From the NCBI GenBank assembly GCA_964388745.1, contig CAYMBP010000002.1, positions 1 through 64,000 on the forward strand: a stretch of DNA of 64,000 bases. The letters are read 5' to 3'. Made by a program: the position numbers and the translations under genes. Position 1 is the stretch's first letter. The number at the start of each line of letters is the position of its first letter. Under the pieces are notes generated by a model. It worked only from the letters and a program-made list of their open reading frames with translations. It was not told where the DNA came from and ran no database searches. This stretch comes from CAYMBP01 sp964388745 (GTDB lineage Bacteria; Babelota; Babeliae; Babelales; RVW-14). Of the stretch, positions 8,059 through 16,576 are shown one piece after another.

Positions 8059-8907
8059 TTATTCACGATCAGGACAAGAAGATCGATCTATTTCATCAAA
8101 TACTCTCTTTTTACCGGTAATATTTCGCCCTACAAGAAACGCATTTGGATTATACTCTATTCTTAAAGGACTTCTTGGCCTGAAATTAACAACATGCTCA
8201 ACATCATCATTTCTATGATCTTCAATAACTTCAGCATTTTCACTGATACTATTTTCTTCATAATAAGCAGGTAAATCATTACCTTGACCTTCTAAACCAC
8301 CATCAGTGCTTTCTGTTGCATGAGCAAGAGAATTTATTTGTGGTTTTTGGGATGGAGTCAATATATTAGACTGAAAATCAACTACCTCATAAGAGTATAC
8401 TTTTGTTCCAGAAGGTAAAAAATAGGCAAAACGATGATTTAAATTCTTGAAGGCATCAGTAAAAAAAAATCTAAGGACCTTATTTTTCTTATCTACAAAA
8501 AGATAGACACCCTCACTCTCTAAATGCTTATCTAGTAGCAATGCAACTTCTTCAAATGCTTGAAGATTTCTCTTTTTAAGCAGCTCTTGGCGCTCTTTTT
8601 CTTCACAATACTTTTTTCTATACCTAAGAGACACTTTCCTCTTTTCTGCTCGTGGCAATTGACTCATATCCCCCGGAGGTGGAATAAGTTGATTAACACA
8701 TTGATCCACAGGATACCGCAAACAATTAGGAAACTGATCAATTCTTGATAAAAGATCATCACAATAAGCTATAAACTCATCAGAAAGATCTTTATAGTGA
8801 TGACCATCATCACCAATATCACAAAAAGAGACTACTTCTTTATGATCTACAGCATGGAGTGGTATTATTAACATTATACACCAGACAAAAAATAATATTT
8901 TTTTCAT
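8059..8907 (-). CDS. Secreted hypothetical protein, 282 aa
   Basis: No known family is recognised. Residues 1-19 are a clean Sec signal (MKKILFFVWCIMLIIPLHA). AAGGAAA lies about ten bases upstream of the start. The mature part has a basic, helical stretch near residues 75-115 (KRKVSLRYRKKYCEEKERQELLKKR), a region around 130-170 with DKKNKVLRFFFTD, and an acidic low-complexity C-terminal third. It sits 41 bases downstream of the similarly organised secreted protein at 8949 and is probably co-transcribed with it; both share a charged helix followed by an acidic tail. Confidence 0.7.
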   Translation of the reverse strand: MKKILFFVWCIMLIIPLHAVDHKEVVSFCDIGDDGHHYKDLSDEFIAYCDDLLSRIDQFPNCLRYPVDQCVNQLIPPPGDMSQLPRAEKRKVSLRYRKKYCEEKERQELLKKRNLQAFEEVALLLDKHLESEGVYLFVDKKNKVLRFFFTDAFKNLNHRFAYFLPSGTKVYSYEVVDFQSNILTPSQKPQINSLAHATESTDGGLEGQGNDLPAYYEENSISENAEVIEDHRNDDVEHVVNFRPRSPLRIEYNPNAFLVGRNITGKKRVFDEIDRSSCPDRE

Positions 8908-8948
8908 AGATTATATTTCCTTGCAGTAAAAACTATAAAATTATTACC

Positions 8949-9764
8949 TTAGCTACGCCCAAAAGGCCAAGCTGGAAGGCTAAACCAACTCGAAGTATTA
9001 GACTCTTTGCTATTGTTACGCCTTCTAAATTCAACAACAGTAAAATCTTTGTACCCTACAGAGTTTGCTACACTGGTTCTACCCTCGCCCATTTCACCTG
9101 GAGCCTTTAAAGTAGGCTCTTCTATTACAATAGACTCTTCAGTATGGATTATGTTCTGTGTTGTTGAAGTAGTTACTGTTATAATTGGGCTACTCTCAAT
9201 CTGAGGATCACTAACAGGATTAATTTTTTCGCTATCGCTCTCTCTTCCATGAACAATATAATCTTCCTCAAACTCCTCCTCGTGCTCTTTTTTTTCATCT
9301 TCAAGATAAAAGCCTTCAAGCTCTTCTTTTAGTTCGCTTGAAGGCTCTTCATCACTTAAAAAGATAGAACCTGCATGCAGAGCTAACCATAAACTTGTTC
9401 CGTCAATAGAAAGCCTTTTGAGCTCTTCTATATCTGGGTTAATCAATACATACCTCGCCTCTTCCTTACAATAGTATCTTGGCAAAACATGAATATATCG
9501 CTCATTTTGCTCCATTACCACAATAGAGGCATTTTTTTCTTTTAGGTCTTTTTCAAGACTCTCTTCAATCTCTCGACTCTCTTTTCTTAAATCCATAATT
9601 CGTGCAATTTTTCTTTTTATAGAATACTCTTTTTGAGCATCTAAGGTTATGCCTGGATGCTTAAAAAGAGAGCATGGAACCGCTTTTTTTCCTTTTCTTG
9701 TGGCATGCAAAAAAAGCGGACTACAAAAGAAAAGTAATAAAAACCATAAACCTCTTGAATACAT
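8949..9764 (-). CDS. Secreted hypothetical protein with acidic region, 271 aa
   Basis: Residues 1-21 form a signal peptide (MYSRGLWFLLLFFCSPLFLHA). GAGGAG lies about ten bases before the start. Features are a charged helix around 55-75, a Glu-rich acidic stretch at ~140-175 (SSELKEELEGFYLEDEKKEHEEEFEEDY), and a Ser/Thr-rich region before a basic C-terminus (EFRRRNNSKES). No catalytic motif is seen. It lies just upstream of the 282-aa secreted protein and could be its divergent paralogue; the similarity is of layout more than sequence. Confidence 0.7.
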   Translation of the reverse strand: MYSRGLWFLLLFFCSPLFLHATRKGKKAVPCSLFKHPGITLDAQKEYSIKRKIARIMDLRKESREIEESLEKDLKEKNASIVVMEQNERYIHVLPRYYCKEEARYVLINPDIEELKRLSIDGTSLWLALHAGSIFLSDEEPSSELKEELEGFYLEDEKKEHEEEFEEDYIVHGRESDSEKINPVSDPQIESSPIITVTTSTTQNIIHTEESIVIEEPTLKAPGEMGEGRTSVANSVGYKDFTVVEFRRRNNSKESNTSSWFSLPAWPFGRS

Positions 9765-9814
9765 AAAGCTTTACTCCTCAATAATAAATGTTACGTTTTA
9801 ATAATTAAGCCATG

Positions 9815-10015
9815 TCAATGTGAATAATGCTTTTTAATAAAAGCAAGCTGTTCAGGGACACCTTCAGAATAATTATCGCAATAAAGAATCTTGTACCCAG
9901 GCAATACTACAATATCCGTATTACCCACCTTTTTGATCACATTACAACTGATAATTAAGAAAAAGAGAGAGCTTACAACCCATGCCCAATGCTCAAAAGA
10001 ATTTTTTTTTATCAT
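9815..10015 (-). CDS. Small membrane or lipid-anchored hypothetical protein, 66 aa
   Basis: A short ORF with a hydrophobic N-terminal segment (WAWVVSSLFFLIISC) followed by a small soluble tail with two Cys-containing or Tyr-rich patches. IISC could act as a lipobox. GGAG is about 11 bases upstream. It lies 50 bases upstream of the secreted pair and may head that operon. Its small size keeps confidence moderate. Confidence 0.5.
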   Translation of the reverse strand: MIKKNSFEHWAWVVSSLFFLIISCNVIKKVGNTDIVVLPGYKILYCDNYSEGVPEQLAFIKKHYSH

Positions 10016-10131
10016 ATTCTACTTTACTCCAGACCTTAAATAGTAATTGCGCATATTATTTTATCAATAATTTTCGCCCTTAAGTATTGAAGCTTAGGAT
10101 AAATCAGTCAAGAGAAAAGTAAAAATCAAAT

Positions 10132-10181
10132 AAAAAAGGGAAGGGTTAACCCTTCCCTAACAGTGGATAAACTTTATCCAC
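10132..10181 (-). terminator. Tandem hairpins and terminator of FAS1 gene
   Basis: Read on the minus strand, a 9-bp hairpin (10163-10181, GTGGATAAA/TTTATCCAC) is followed by a perfect 20-bp palindrome (10138-10157) and a T6 tract (10132-10137). The other bases between 10016 and 10362 show no gene. Confidence 0.75.
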
Positions 10182-10362
10182 CGACCATACAACAAAGTAA
10201 ATTTTTACAATATGCCGTTACAACAAAAAAATTTTATTATTAATCTGCTTTAAACTTTTTTGATCATTTTTTGCAAACAACTACAGTATAAAACTTAGTC
10301 TTTACTTGTGCCAAAAGTTCATATCTGTGCTCAATCTCATTAAGAATAACAAATAACAATAA

Positions 10363-10914
10363 TTACTCAGGAATCAATACCTGATCAATAATAAAAATAT
10401 GACCATGCTTAAATGCATAAGCCTCTAATACTTTAACACTCTTTCCAGCTCCATCCTTAAGCCCTGTTTCACTATTAATTGTTAAGGTATCACCACTAGC
10501 CATTGCAAGTGATCCTTTCGCTAAAAGATTTGGCATCGTCGTAAACTCTTTAGTCCCACCCATTAAATATACATGATACTTCAAAACACGCTTGAGACGA
10601 GTAGGGCTTTCATCGTTTGCAGCATCAACTAATTCTTTACCCTCTCCTGATTCCCAGGCCTTAAAAACAGTATCATTAGGAATAAAAAGCACAACAGGGG
10701 TATTATCATTTACCTCAGTCCGCACCTTTTCGTCATATTCAATCCCCTTAATTTTAATAAGTTTTTGAAAAACTTGTGTTTTTCCATTCACATCTGAATT
10801 AGCAGCAAGAAAATCAAAAAACGCCTTATCCCCATTTGCCGTATCAACTGCCGCAGATAATGATGCTCCAGTAAGCCCGACTAAAACAGAAAAAAATATC
10901 CCGTATCCCTTCAT
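10363..10914 (-). CDS. Secreted fasciclin (FAS1) domain protein
   Basis: A 183-aa protein with a signal peptide (MKGYGIFFSVLVGLTGASLSAA) and a single FAS1 fold. FAS1 landmarks are VVLFIPNDTVFKAW (the TVFAPTNxAF motif), LKRVLKYHVYLMG (the LxYH motif) and a terminal HGHIFIIDQVLIPE (the NGxIHxIDxVLxP motif). FAS1 domains mediate adhesion and extracellular matrix contacts; single-domain secreted forms occur in many bacteria. In this genome it could serve host or cell-surface adhesion (inference). AAGGAT lies seven bases from the start and a good terminator follows. Confidence 0.88.
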   Translation of the reverse strand: MKGYGIFFSVLVGLTGASLSAAVDTANGDKAFFDFLAANSDVNGKTQVFQKLIKIKGIEYDEKVRTEVNDNTPVVLFIPNDTVFKAWESGEGKELVDAANDESPTRLKRVLKYHVYLMGGTKEFTTMPNLLAKGSLAMASGDTLTINSETGLKDGAGKSVKVLEAYAFKHGHIFIIDQVLIPE

Positions 10915-11014
10915 AATGCCTATCCTTCCTTAATTATCAATTAAAAATAAAGACTATAAATATACGCAAGTCTAGTAATAGTATCTCATTTTTTTATTAA
11001 TAATTGCAATATTT

Positions 11015-11063
11015 AAACAACAAAAAAGTGGGTCCTTTTAAAAGACCCACTTTTTTGTTGTTT
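11015..11063. terminator. Bidirectional terminator, 20-bp stem
   Basis: 11015-11034 and 11044-11063 are perfect reverse complements. The stem has a GTGGGTC core flanked by A6 and T6 tracts, so U-tracts appear on both strands. It ends the 472-aa secreted protein gene. Confidence 0.85.
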
Positions 11064-11094
11064 GGTCGGTTTTAATATCAATAAAATTTATAGC

Positions 11095-12513
11095 TTATCT
11101 GCCTGAAAACCAGCCCCAGCCTGCTTGAACTGAAGACCCAATAATCCTGGCTGTGTTATAAGCATTGGTTGAAGCAAGTGATCCAAACGCACCAATTACA
11201 CCCTGTCCATCATGAAGACTAGCAGATACCGTATGAAGGTACTGAGCAGAGTTAACAGCAGATTGAAAGCCTTGTGACACAACTGCTGGTGCGTAAGTTG
11301 AAACCGTTTTTCTCATGTTATTCATTTCTGCTGCAAAATGCTGTGCTGAAGAAATACGATCCAAAGCCCCATGAAATTGACTATCATACGCACTTGGAAC
11401 AAATAACTTAGTCCCAACCGTTGAAAGAACATTTAATGCAGAACCAAAGTACCCTGCATTTTGATCCCCAGCACTATAAAGAGTATCAGTCGAACCTTTA
11501 AGGGCTAAGATACCAGTCCAGTTAAGGGCTACCTTTGCAGCTATTGTGTATGAGTTGGTCATAGATAACCAGTCAAGAGATAATGAACTCATTTGATCTT
11601 GAATGTGACCAACTGTTTGGTGATATGCCTGAACACTTTCACCAAGATAATCTGCGTATGAACCGAGCAATCCTTTAACTTGTGCATCTGCTGAATATGC
11701 TGCAGTTAAACGCTCAAGAGCTCCGTGAAGTTGTGCATCATGGCAGACTCCCTTGAAAAGAAGACCTTTTACGCTCAGTGTATTAACAATTTTGCTTGCA
11801 GTATTGTAGTAAGTTGCTTGCGCATCACCCACGGCGTGCAATGAATCAGCAGCATTCTTAAGAGCCAAAATTCCAGTTATGTTCATAGTAATTGAAACAA
11901 GTGCCTGAGTTACTGCTTTGAATAAGCTTTCTCTAACCGCTTGCATCAATGATTGTTGGCGTTGCTTTTGAGCAAGTGCACCGGTTGTTCCAAATGTAAC
12001 AGCTCTCATTTGCTGAACCATGCTCACAAGCGCAGGCTTTAAAATTGGTTTAATCATAGTAACCGCAACAGGCGTCAAGAATGACATTGCACCTGCTGTA
12101 CATGCTGCTTCAAGAACACTAATAGCAATCGTTTCTGCATCAAAGTCTTGCCTGCTATAAATCATTTGCTCTGCAAGTGTATAGCAAGAAGTGACAAAAG
12201 GAACCAATTCTGGCTGTAAGTAAAGAACATAGTTTGAAATCAAAAGTTTTCCATGACGAGCACCTGCAGAAAAAACTGAAGTAGCTGCTGACTTGGCAAG
12301 ATAATAAGGTGAAAGCACAACTGCTTTTGTTGATTGATAAGCAACATTACATGCAGCAGAACCTACATAAGCAGGTGTATAAGCAATTGCTTTTGCTGAG
12401 TTGTAAGCTAAACCACTTGCTCGGCTCAAAATGCTCATGTTTTGAGCATCGACAGAACTAAAAGAAAAAACAAGGCCTGCAACAAACCCTAATGCTATCT
12501 TTCCATTTTTCAT
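11095..12513 (-). CDS. Secreted hypothetical protein with internal duplication, 472 aa
   Basis: No known family. Residues 1-23 are a signal peptide (cleavage near VDAQ), and GGAGG is eight bases upstream. Two homologous units are visible: residues ~211-275 and ~331-392, each beginning NxTGILALK and containing GDxxAxYxxxA and HGALxRxxxA. A shorter repeat lies at 34-80 (LAYNSAKAIAYTPAYVGSA, then VAYQSTKAVVLSPYYLAKSA). The composition is rich in Ala, Ser and small residues with long amphipathic helices, suggesting a helical surface or membrane-interacting protein. Good signals at both ends suggest strong expression. Confidence 0.75.
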   Translation of the reverse strand: MKNGKIALGFVAGLVFSFSSVDAQNMSILSRASGLAYNSAKAIAYTPAYVGSAACNVAYQSTKAVVLSPYYLAKSAATSVFSAGARHGKLLISNYVLYLQPELVPFVTSCYTLAEQMIYSRQDFDAETIAISVLEAACTAGAMSFLTPVAVTMIKPILKPALVSMVQQMRAVTFGTTGALAQKQRQQSLMQAVRESLFKAVTQALVSITMNITGILALKNAADSLHAVGDAQATYYNTASKIVNTLSVKGLLFKGVCHDAQLHGALERLTAAYSADAQVKGLLGSYADYLGESVQAYHQTVGHIQDQMSSLSLDWLSMTNSYTIAAKVALNWTGILALKGSTDTLYSAGDQNAGYFGSALNVLSTVGTKLFVPSAYDSQFHGALDRISSAQHFAAEMNNMRKTVSTYAPAVVSQGFQSAVNSAQYLHTVSASLHDGQGVIGAFGSLASTNAYNTARIIGSSVQAGWGWFSGR

Positions 12514-12707
12514 AATATAACCTCCAAAAATTATTTCTTAGTAAGCCTTTTTCTCCATTTTATATATGTATTATAAACCCTTTTGAGCAAATGTCAAATA
12601 GAAATTTTGCGCGTTTTTAATATTGAAAAAATCCACCAAATCATGCTGCACAAGGACATAAAACAAAATTTTAACCCTAAATAAACAGATTTTTGATATA
12701 ATTCTTA

Positions 12708-13295
12708 TTAGGCAGCTTTTGCCAAAAGGTAAAAAGACGCAAAGATAATAAAGCAAAAAACAACAATTAGTGCATCAAAATGGCGGTCAATAAAACCACT
12801 AACATGCTCTCCCCAAATTCGAATTGCCCCAGCTTCAAGAAAAAATCGCGCTCCTCGAGCAATAATTGAGTAAAAAATAAAAGGAGCAAGAGAGAGGCTG
12901 CAAAATCCCGCAGATAGTGTCACCGCTTTATAAGGAATAGGGGTAAAACCGGCAATAAGCACTGCCCAGTGCTCATAAAGCTCATAATACTGAGTAATCT
13001 TGATAAACGATTGCTCAGAAACAACCCAACGCAGAAACCAAGGGCCGACAACCCCCCAAAGACCAAAACCAATAAGATAGCCACACAGACCCCCAAGAAC
13101 AGAGGCTGATGTGGCCACAAAGGCGTACCAAAAACTTGAATAGCGATTTTTAATACAAAAGAGAATAAGAAGCGGATCAACTGGAATCGGAAAAATACAT
13201 GCTTCAGCGAAAAAAAACAGTGCTAGCCACCAAGTAGAATGCGGTAGATGAACTTTGCTCCCCATCCAGTCATATAACGAACGAATCCACTTCAT
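12708..13295 (-). CDS. YqaA/DedA-like (VTT domain) membrane protein
   Basis: A 195-aa protein with about five hydrophobic segments. VTT/SNARE-associated features include FFFAEACIFPIPVDPLLI near the N-terminus, GGLCGYLIGFGLWG, and the conserved FTPIPYKAVTLSAGFCSLSLAPFI segment, with the G-[FR]-xPxP motif and an arginine in IARGARFF. DedA/YqaA proteins are implicated in phospholipid flipping and envelope maintenance. AAGGAGAAGG precedes the start. It lies 24 bases downstream of glyS and is likely co-transcribed. Confidence 0.85.
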   Translation of the reverse strand: MKWIRSLYDWMGSKVHLPHSTWWLALFFFAEACIFPIPVDPLLILFCIKNRYSSFWYAFVATSASVLGGLCGYLIGFGLWGVVGPWFLRWVVSEQSFIKITQYYELYEHWAVLIAGFTPIPYKAVTLSAGFCSLSLAPFIFYSIIARGARFFLEAGAIRIWGEHVSGFIDRHFDALIVVFCFIIFASFYLLAKAA

Positions 13296-13319
13296 ACCTT
13301 CTCCTTTTCAAATACTTTC

Positions 13320-14624
13320 TTATCTTTTTTTGCAGATATACTCTGCAACTCGCTCAATTGCTACACGCTCTTGTTGAAGAGTATCTCGATTTCGTATGGT
13401 CACTGACCCTTGCTCAGCAGAATCAAAATCATAAGTCACACAAAAGGGAGTCCCTATTTCATCTTGGCGACGATACCGTTTTCCAATTGACCCTGATGCA
13501 TCATATTGAACAGCTAATCCTCTTGATTTTAAATCTGCGTATAAAGTTCGTGCAGGCTCAGATAGCTTATTTGTTAACGGAAATATAGCAGCCTTAATTG
13601 GAGCAATTTCTGAATTAAAGCGTAAAACAGTTCGAACCCCACCATCAATATCATCTTCGTCGTATGCATCAAAAAGTAACGTTAAAAATAAACGATCAAC
13701 ACCTACTGAGCACTCAACCACATGCGGTACATAAGAACTTTTTGCCTGCTCATCAAATACTGCAAGCTCCTTGCCAGAATGCTGACTATGTTGCTTAAGG
13801 TCAAAGTCGGAACGATGTGCAACTCCTTCAAGCTCTTTCCAGCCAAAAGGAAAATTATATTCTATATCAACACAGGCTGAAGAATAATGAGCCAACTCAT
13901 CAGGAGCATGCTGACGCAAACGTAAGGACTCTTTATTCAAGCCAAGTGAATACATAAAATTCATCCGCCGTTCTTTCCAAATATCAAAAAACTCGTTTGA
14001 AGTAGTTGGGTGACAGAAAAACTCCATTTCCATTTGCTCAAATTCTCTCATACGAAAGAGAAACTGTTTCGGCGTAATTTCATTACGAAACGCTTTTCCA
14101 ATTTGGGCAATCCCAAAAGGTATTTTAACCCTGTTGCTCGTCATTACATTTTTAAAATTAACAAAAATAGACTGTGCAGTTTCTGGACGAAGATATGCAC
14201 TGCTTGAAGAGCCTGCAAGCGCCCCTAAGTTTGTTTCAAACATAAGCTGAAACTGTCGAATATCAGTCCACTGCTTATTCCCACAAGAAGGGCATGGCCG
14301 TTCAAGGTCAATATCGTCAGCACGATATCGTTTCTTACACTGCATACAATCGACAAGAGGATCACTAAAATTATCAAGGTGACCAGATGACATCCATACA
14401 TCATGAGCACCAAGAATTGCACCATCAACTAAAAGAACATCCTCAGCCCACCGTTGCATTTCATGTAACCATAGTTGCTTAATTTTTTGCTTAAGCAATG
14501 AACCCAATGGACCAAAATCATATACCCCATTTAATCCTGAATAAATTTCAGCAGCAGGATAGACAAATCCCTTTCGTTTACACAATGCAACAATTTTATC
14601 AAGCGTTTTTACTGACGCAGCCAT
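13320..14624 (-). CDS. glyS: Glycyl-tRNA synthetase (dimeric, class II)
   Basis: It charges tRNA-Gly. The 434-aa protein is the single-chain archaeal/eukaryotic/Firmicutes-like type (often glyQS), not the alpha2beta2 type. It shows GVYDFGPLG near residue 30, a zinc-knuckle pair (CMQCKKR and CPSCG), RPETAQSIFVNFKN, motif 2 in FRNEITPKQFLFRMREFEQMEMEFF, motif 3 in SVGVDRLFLTLL and a C-terminal anticodon-binding domain ending GSVTIRNRD. The N-terminus KTLDKIVALCKRKGFVYPAAEIY is typical. AAAGGAT lies 11 bases upstream. Confidence 0.95.
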   Translation of the reverse strand: MAASVKTLDKIVALCKRKGFVYPAAEIYSGLNGVYDFGPLGSLLKQKIKQLWLHEMQRWAEDVLLVDGAILGAHDVWMSSGHLDNFSDPLVDCMQCKKRYRADDIDLERPCPSCGNKQWTDIRQFQLMFETNLGALAGSSSSAYLRPETAQSIFVNFKNVMTSNRVKIPFGIAQIGKAFRNEITPKQFLFRMREFEQMEMEFFCHPTTSNEFFDIWKERRMNFMYSLGLNKESLRLRQHAPDELAHYSSACVDIEYNFPFGWKELEGVAHRSDFDLKQHSQHSGKELAVFDEQAKSSYVPHVVECSVGVDRLFLTLLFDAYDEDDIDGGVRTVLRFNSEIAPIKAAIFPLTNKLSEPARTLYADLKSRGLAVQYDASGSIGKRYRRQDEIGTPFCVTYDFDSAEQGSVTIRNRDTLQQERVAIERVAEYICKKR

Positions 14625-14717
14625 AATATAGATATCCTTTATGAAACAGGCACAACTGATGAAATATTTTCTTCACTTTACCCCCTAGAAGCATTTTCTT
14701 CAAGCTCAAAATCCTTC

Positions 14718-16280
14718 TTATTTTCCTAAAAAATAAAGTTGAATACCAAACAGTTCACGTGTTACCCACAAAAAGAAAAATGAGACCAATCCACAACTCA
14801 ATGAAACCGGCCAAAAGCCAAATCCATCAGTACAAAATACTCTCCAATTATCAGGAACCATATAACCAGTAATGGTATAGTAGCCTGCGTAAAAAATGCA
14901 AGCAGCAAGAGCCAACTGGATAATATAGCGAATCAAAAAAGAAAAATAACGCTTTACATCTAAAACAATATCATGTTTTTTAGCAAGAAAAAGCAAGCAT
15001 ATACCAGTTAATATAATAGCTGCAACACCATTGGCTGCAGCAAAGCCATAGGCCCCAAAAAAATATAAGGCTATGATATCACCAGTCATATTACAACCTG
15101 CGCTTATCCCTGCGGCTATCGTTGCTGATCGAGTATCTTTTAACGAATACAACATACTTAACAGAAGCTTATTAATACAAATAAACAAAAGCCCAATCAT
15201 ATAAATATTAAAAAGAGAGGTCACCACCATAACTTTTTCTGGCGATACCTTTTTAGTTGCTAAAAAAACAACAAAGAAATTTTGAGCAACAAACATCAAG
15301 AAAAATGCAACAGGAATAATAACCCAGGTTACAAACATTGTAACTTCAAGTAAATAAAAATTAAAACGGGAGCGAGCATACAAAACAATACGAGAAAAAT
15401 GTGGAAGCATAGTATTTGAAAAAGCTACTGCAAAAATACCAACCGGTATATTTAAAAATCGGCTTCCATAATACAATAAAGAAATAGACCCAGGGGGCAA
15501 ATAAGATGCAATCATGCCACTAACAAATAAATTAAGCTCAACAACACTCACTCCAAGAAGACAAGGTAAAAAAGATGACATCACTTGCCGAAAGAGATCT
15601 TTAGAACCTTGAGTAATCTCACCTAAAACAAAGCCTTCTTTCATAAAGCAAAAAGCATGAACAAGAAAAGTTGCTATCCCTCCAAACAATACACCACATG
15701 CAACAAAGGCTGGAGGCAGATTAAGCATAAGCGCAATGTAAATTGTTGCTACAAAAACAATATTTAAAATAGCTGGGCTACTAGCTGGAGCAAAAAAATG
15801 ATTTACTGCTTGCAAGGCTCCTGCAAATAAAGCACTGCTTGAAACAAGCATAAGTAAAGGAAACATAATCCGAAGAAAAGGAATAGTATGGGCAATCTGC
15901 GTCTCGCTAAAGCCAGGAGCAATAAGCCGCACAATATACCAAGTAAAAGCAAAAACAATGCAATAAAGAGCTAACACAACCCCTTCAAAAAAAATAAAGG
16001 AAAGAGTCATGAGCCCCTGCGCTGACTCTCGATCATTATTTTTCAATGCAGCTACAATAGTCGGAACGAAAGAAGCACTCAAGGCCCCTTCTGCAAAGAT
16101 ATGCCTAAAGAAATTAGGAATTCTAAAAGCAGTAATAAACGCATCAGATAATACTCCTATTCCAAAGTATCGGACAAGAAGCATTTCTCGTATAACACCT
16201 AAAAGCCTACTTAAAAACGTAAAAGTACTTATTTGTGCAGTTTTTTTCAAAATTGACTGCTTGCTTAAATTGTAACTCAT
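14718..16280 (-). CDS. murJ: Lipid II flippase MurJ
   Basis: It moves lipid-linked peptidoglycan precursor across the inner membrane. The protein is 520 aa from the chosen start, with about 14 hydrophobic segments. MurJ/MviN landmarks are FTFLSRLLGVIREMLLVRYFG, DAFITAFRIPNFFRHIFAEGALSASFVPTI and the later LYYGSRFLNIPVGIFAVAFSNTMLPHFS. An in-frame ATG lies 11 codons upstream, but the ATG at 16280 has AAGGG about eight bases before it and gives the usual N-terminus. Along with MurG-like and Lgt genes it points to retained cell-wall and envelope synthesis. Confidence 0.93.
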   Translation of the reverse strand: MSYNLSKQSILKKTAQISTFTFLSRLLGVIREMLLVRYFGIGVLSDAFITAFRIPNFFRHIFAEGALSASFVPTIVAALKNNDRESAQGLMTLSFIFFEGVVLALYCIVFAFTWYIVRLIAPGFSETQIAHTIPFLRIMFPLLMLVSSSALFAGALQAVNHFFAPASSPAILNIVFVATIYIALMLNLPPAFVACGVLFGGIATFLVHAFCFMKEGFVLGEITQGSKDLFRQVMSSFLPCLLGVSVVELNLFVSGMIASYLPPGSISLLYYGSRFLNIPVGIFAVAFSNTMLPHFSRIVLYARSRFNFYLLEVTMFVTWVIIPVAFFLMFVAQNFFVVFLATKKVSPEKVMVVTSLFNIYMIGLLFICINKLLLSMLYSLKDTRSATIAAGISAGCNMTGDIIALYFFGAYGFAAANGVAAIILTGICLLFLAKKHDIVLDVKRYFSFLIRYIIQLALAACIFYAGYYTITGYMVPDNWRVFCTDGFGFWPVSLSCGLVSFFFLWVTRELFGIQLYFLGK

Positions 16281-16439
16281 AAAAGACCCTTTTTTAAGAA
16301 ACATGTAATTCATACCACAGATGATGCTGGAAGTGTACCAGCATCAATTCAAGAGAGCAATATGAATCAATCAAAAACAAGCCACAGAAGGCACTATTTG
16401 AATTTTTTAACATAAGCCAACAATGATTTTAATTTATAT

Positions 16440-16467
16440 TTGACATTATGAATCAGCGTGTTACAAT
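16440..16467 (+). promoter_or_regulatory. Predicted sigma70 promoter
   Basis: A perfect TTGACA (16440-16445) and TACAAT (16462-16467) are separated by 16 bases, upstream of the Pro-rich secreted protein. A tandem 15-bp repeat containing two TATAGT hexamers follows at 16521-16550. Confidence 0.55.
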
Positions 16468-16520
16468 AAGAATACAAAGATGGAAAAAAAGCTTATATAA
16501 GGCTTTTAAAAAAGACATAA

Positions 16521-16550
16521 ATGTAGGCTATAGTAATGTAGGTTATAGTA
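16521..16550 (+). repeat. Tandem 15-bp duplication in 5' UTR
   Basis: ATGTAGGCTATAGTA is followed directly by ATGTAGGTTATAGTA, with one mismatch. Each copy contains a -10-like TATAGT. It lies just before the GGAGG of the next gene. Confidence 0.8.
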
Positions 16551-16576
16551 CTCAATATTATCTAGGAGGTTATTTT

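Noticed and set aside
10138..10181. Two adjacent palindromes as a possible CRISPR or repeat array
   Set aside because: The palindromes differ in sequence and precede a T-tract on the minus strand; they are a terminator.
12571..12756. 61-codon minus-strand ORF between murJ-side genes and the 472-aa gene
   Set aside because: It overlaps the end of the YqaA-like gene, has no ribosome site and no protein-like features.
16448..16576. N-terminal extension of the Pro-rich secreted protein
   Set aside because: It would bury the signal peptide, runs through the promoter and 15-bp repeats, and a GGAGG-preceded ATG lies at 16577.
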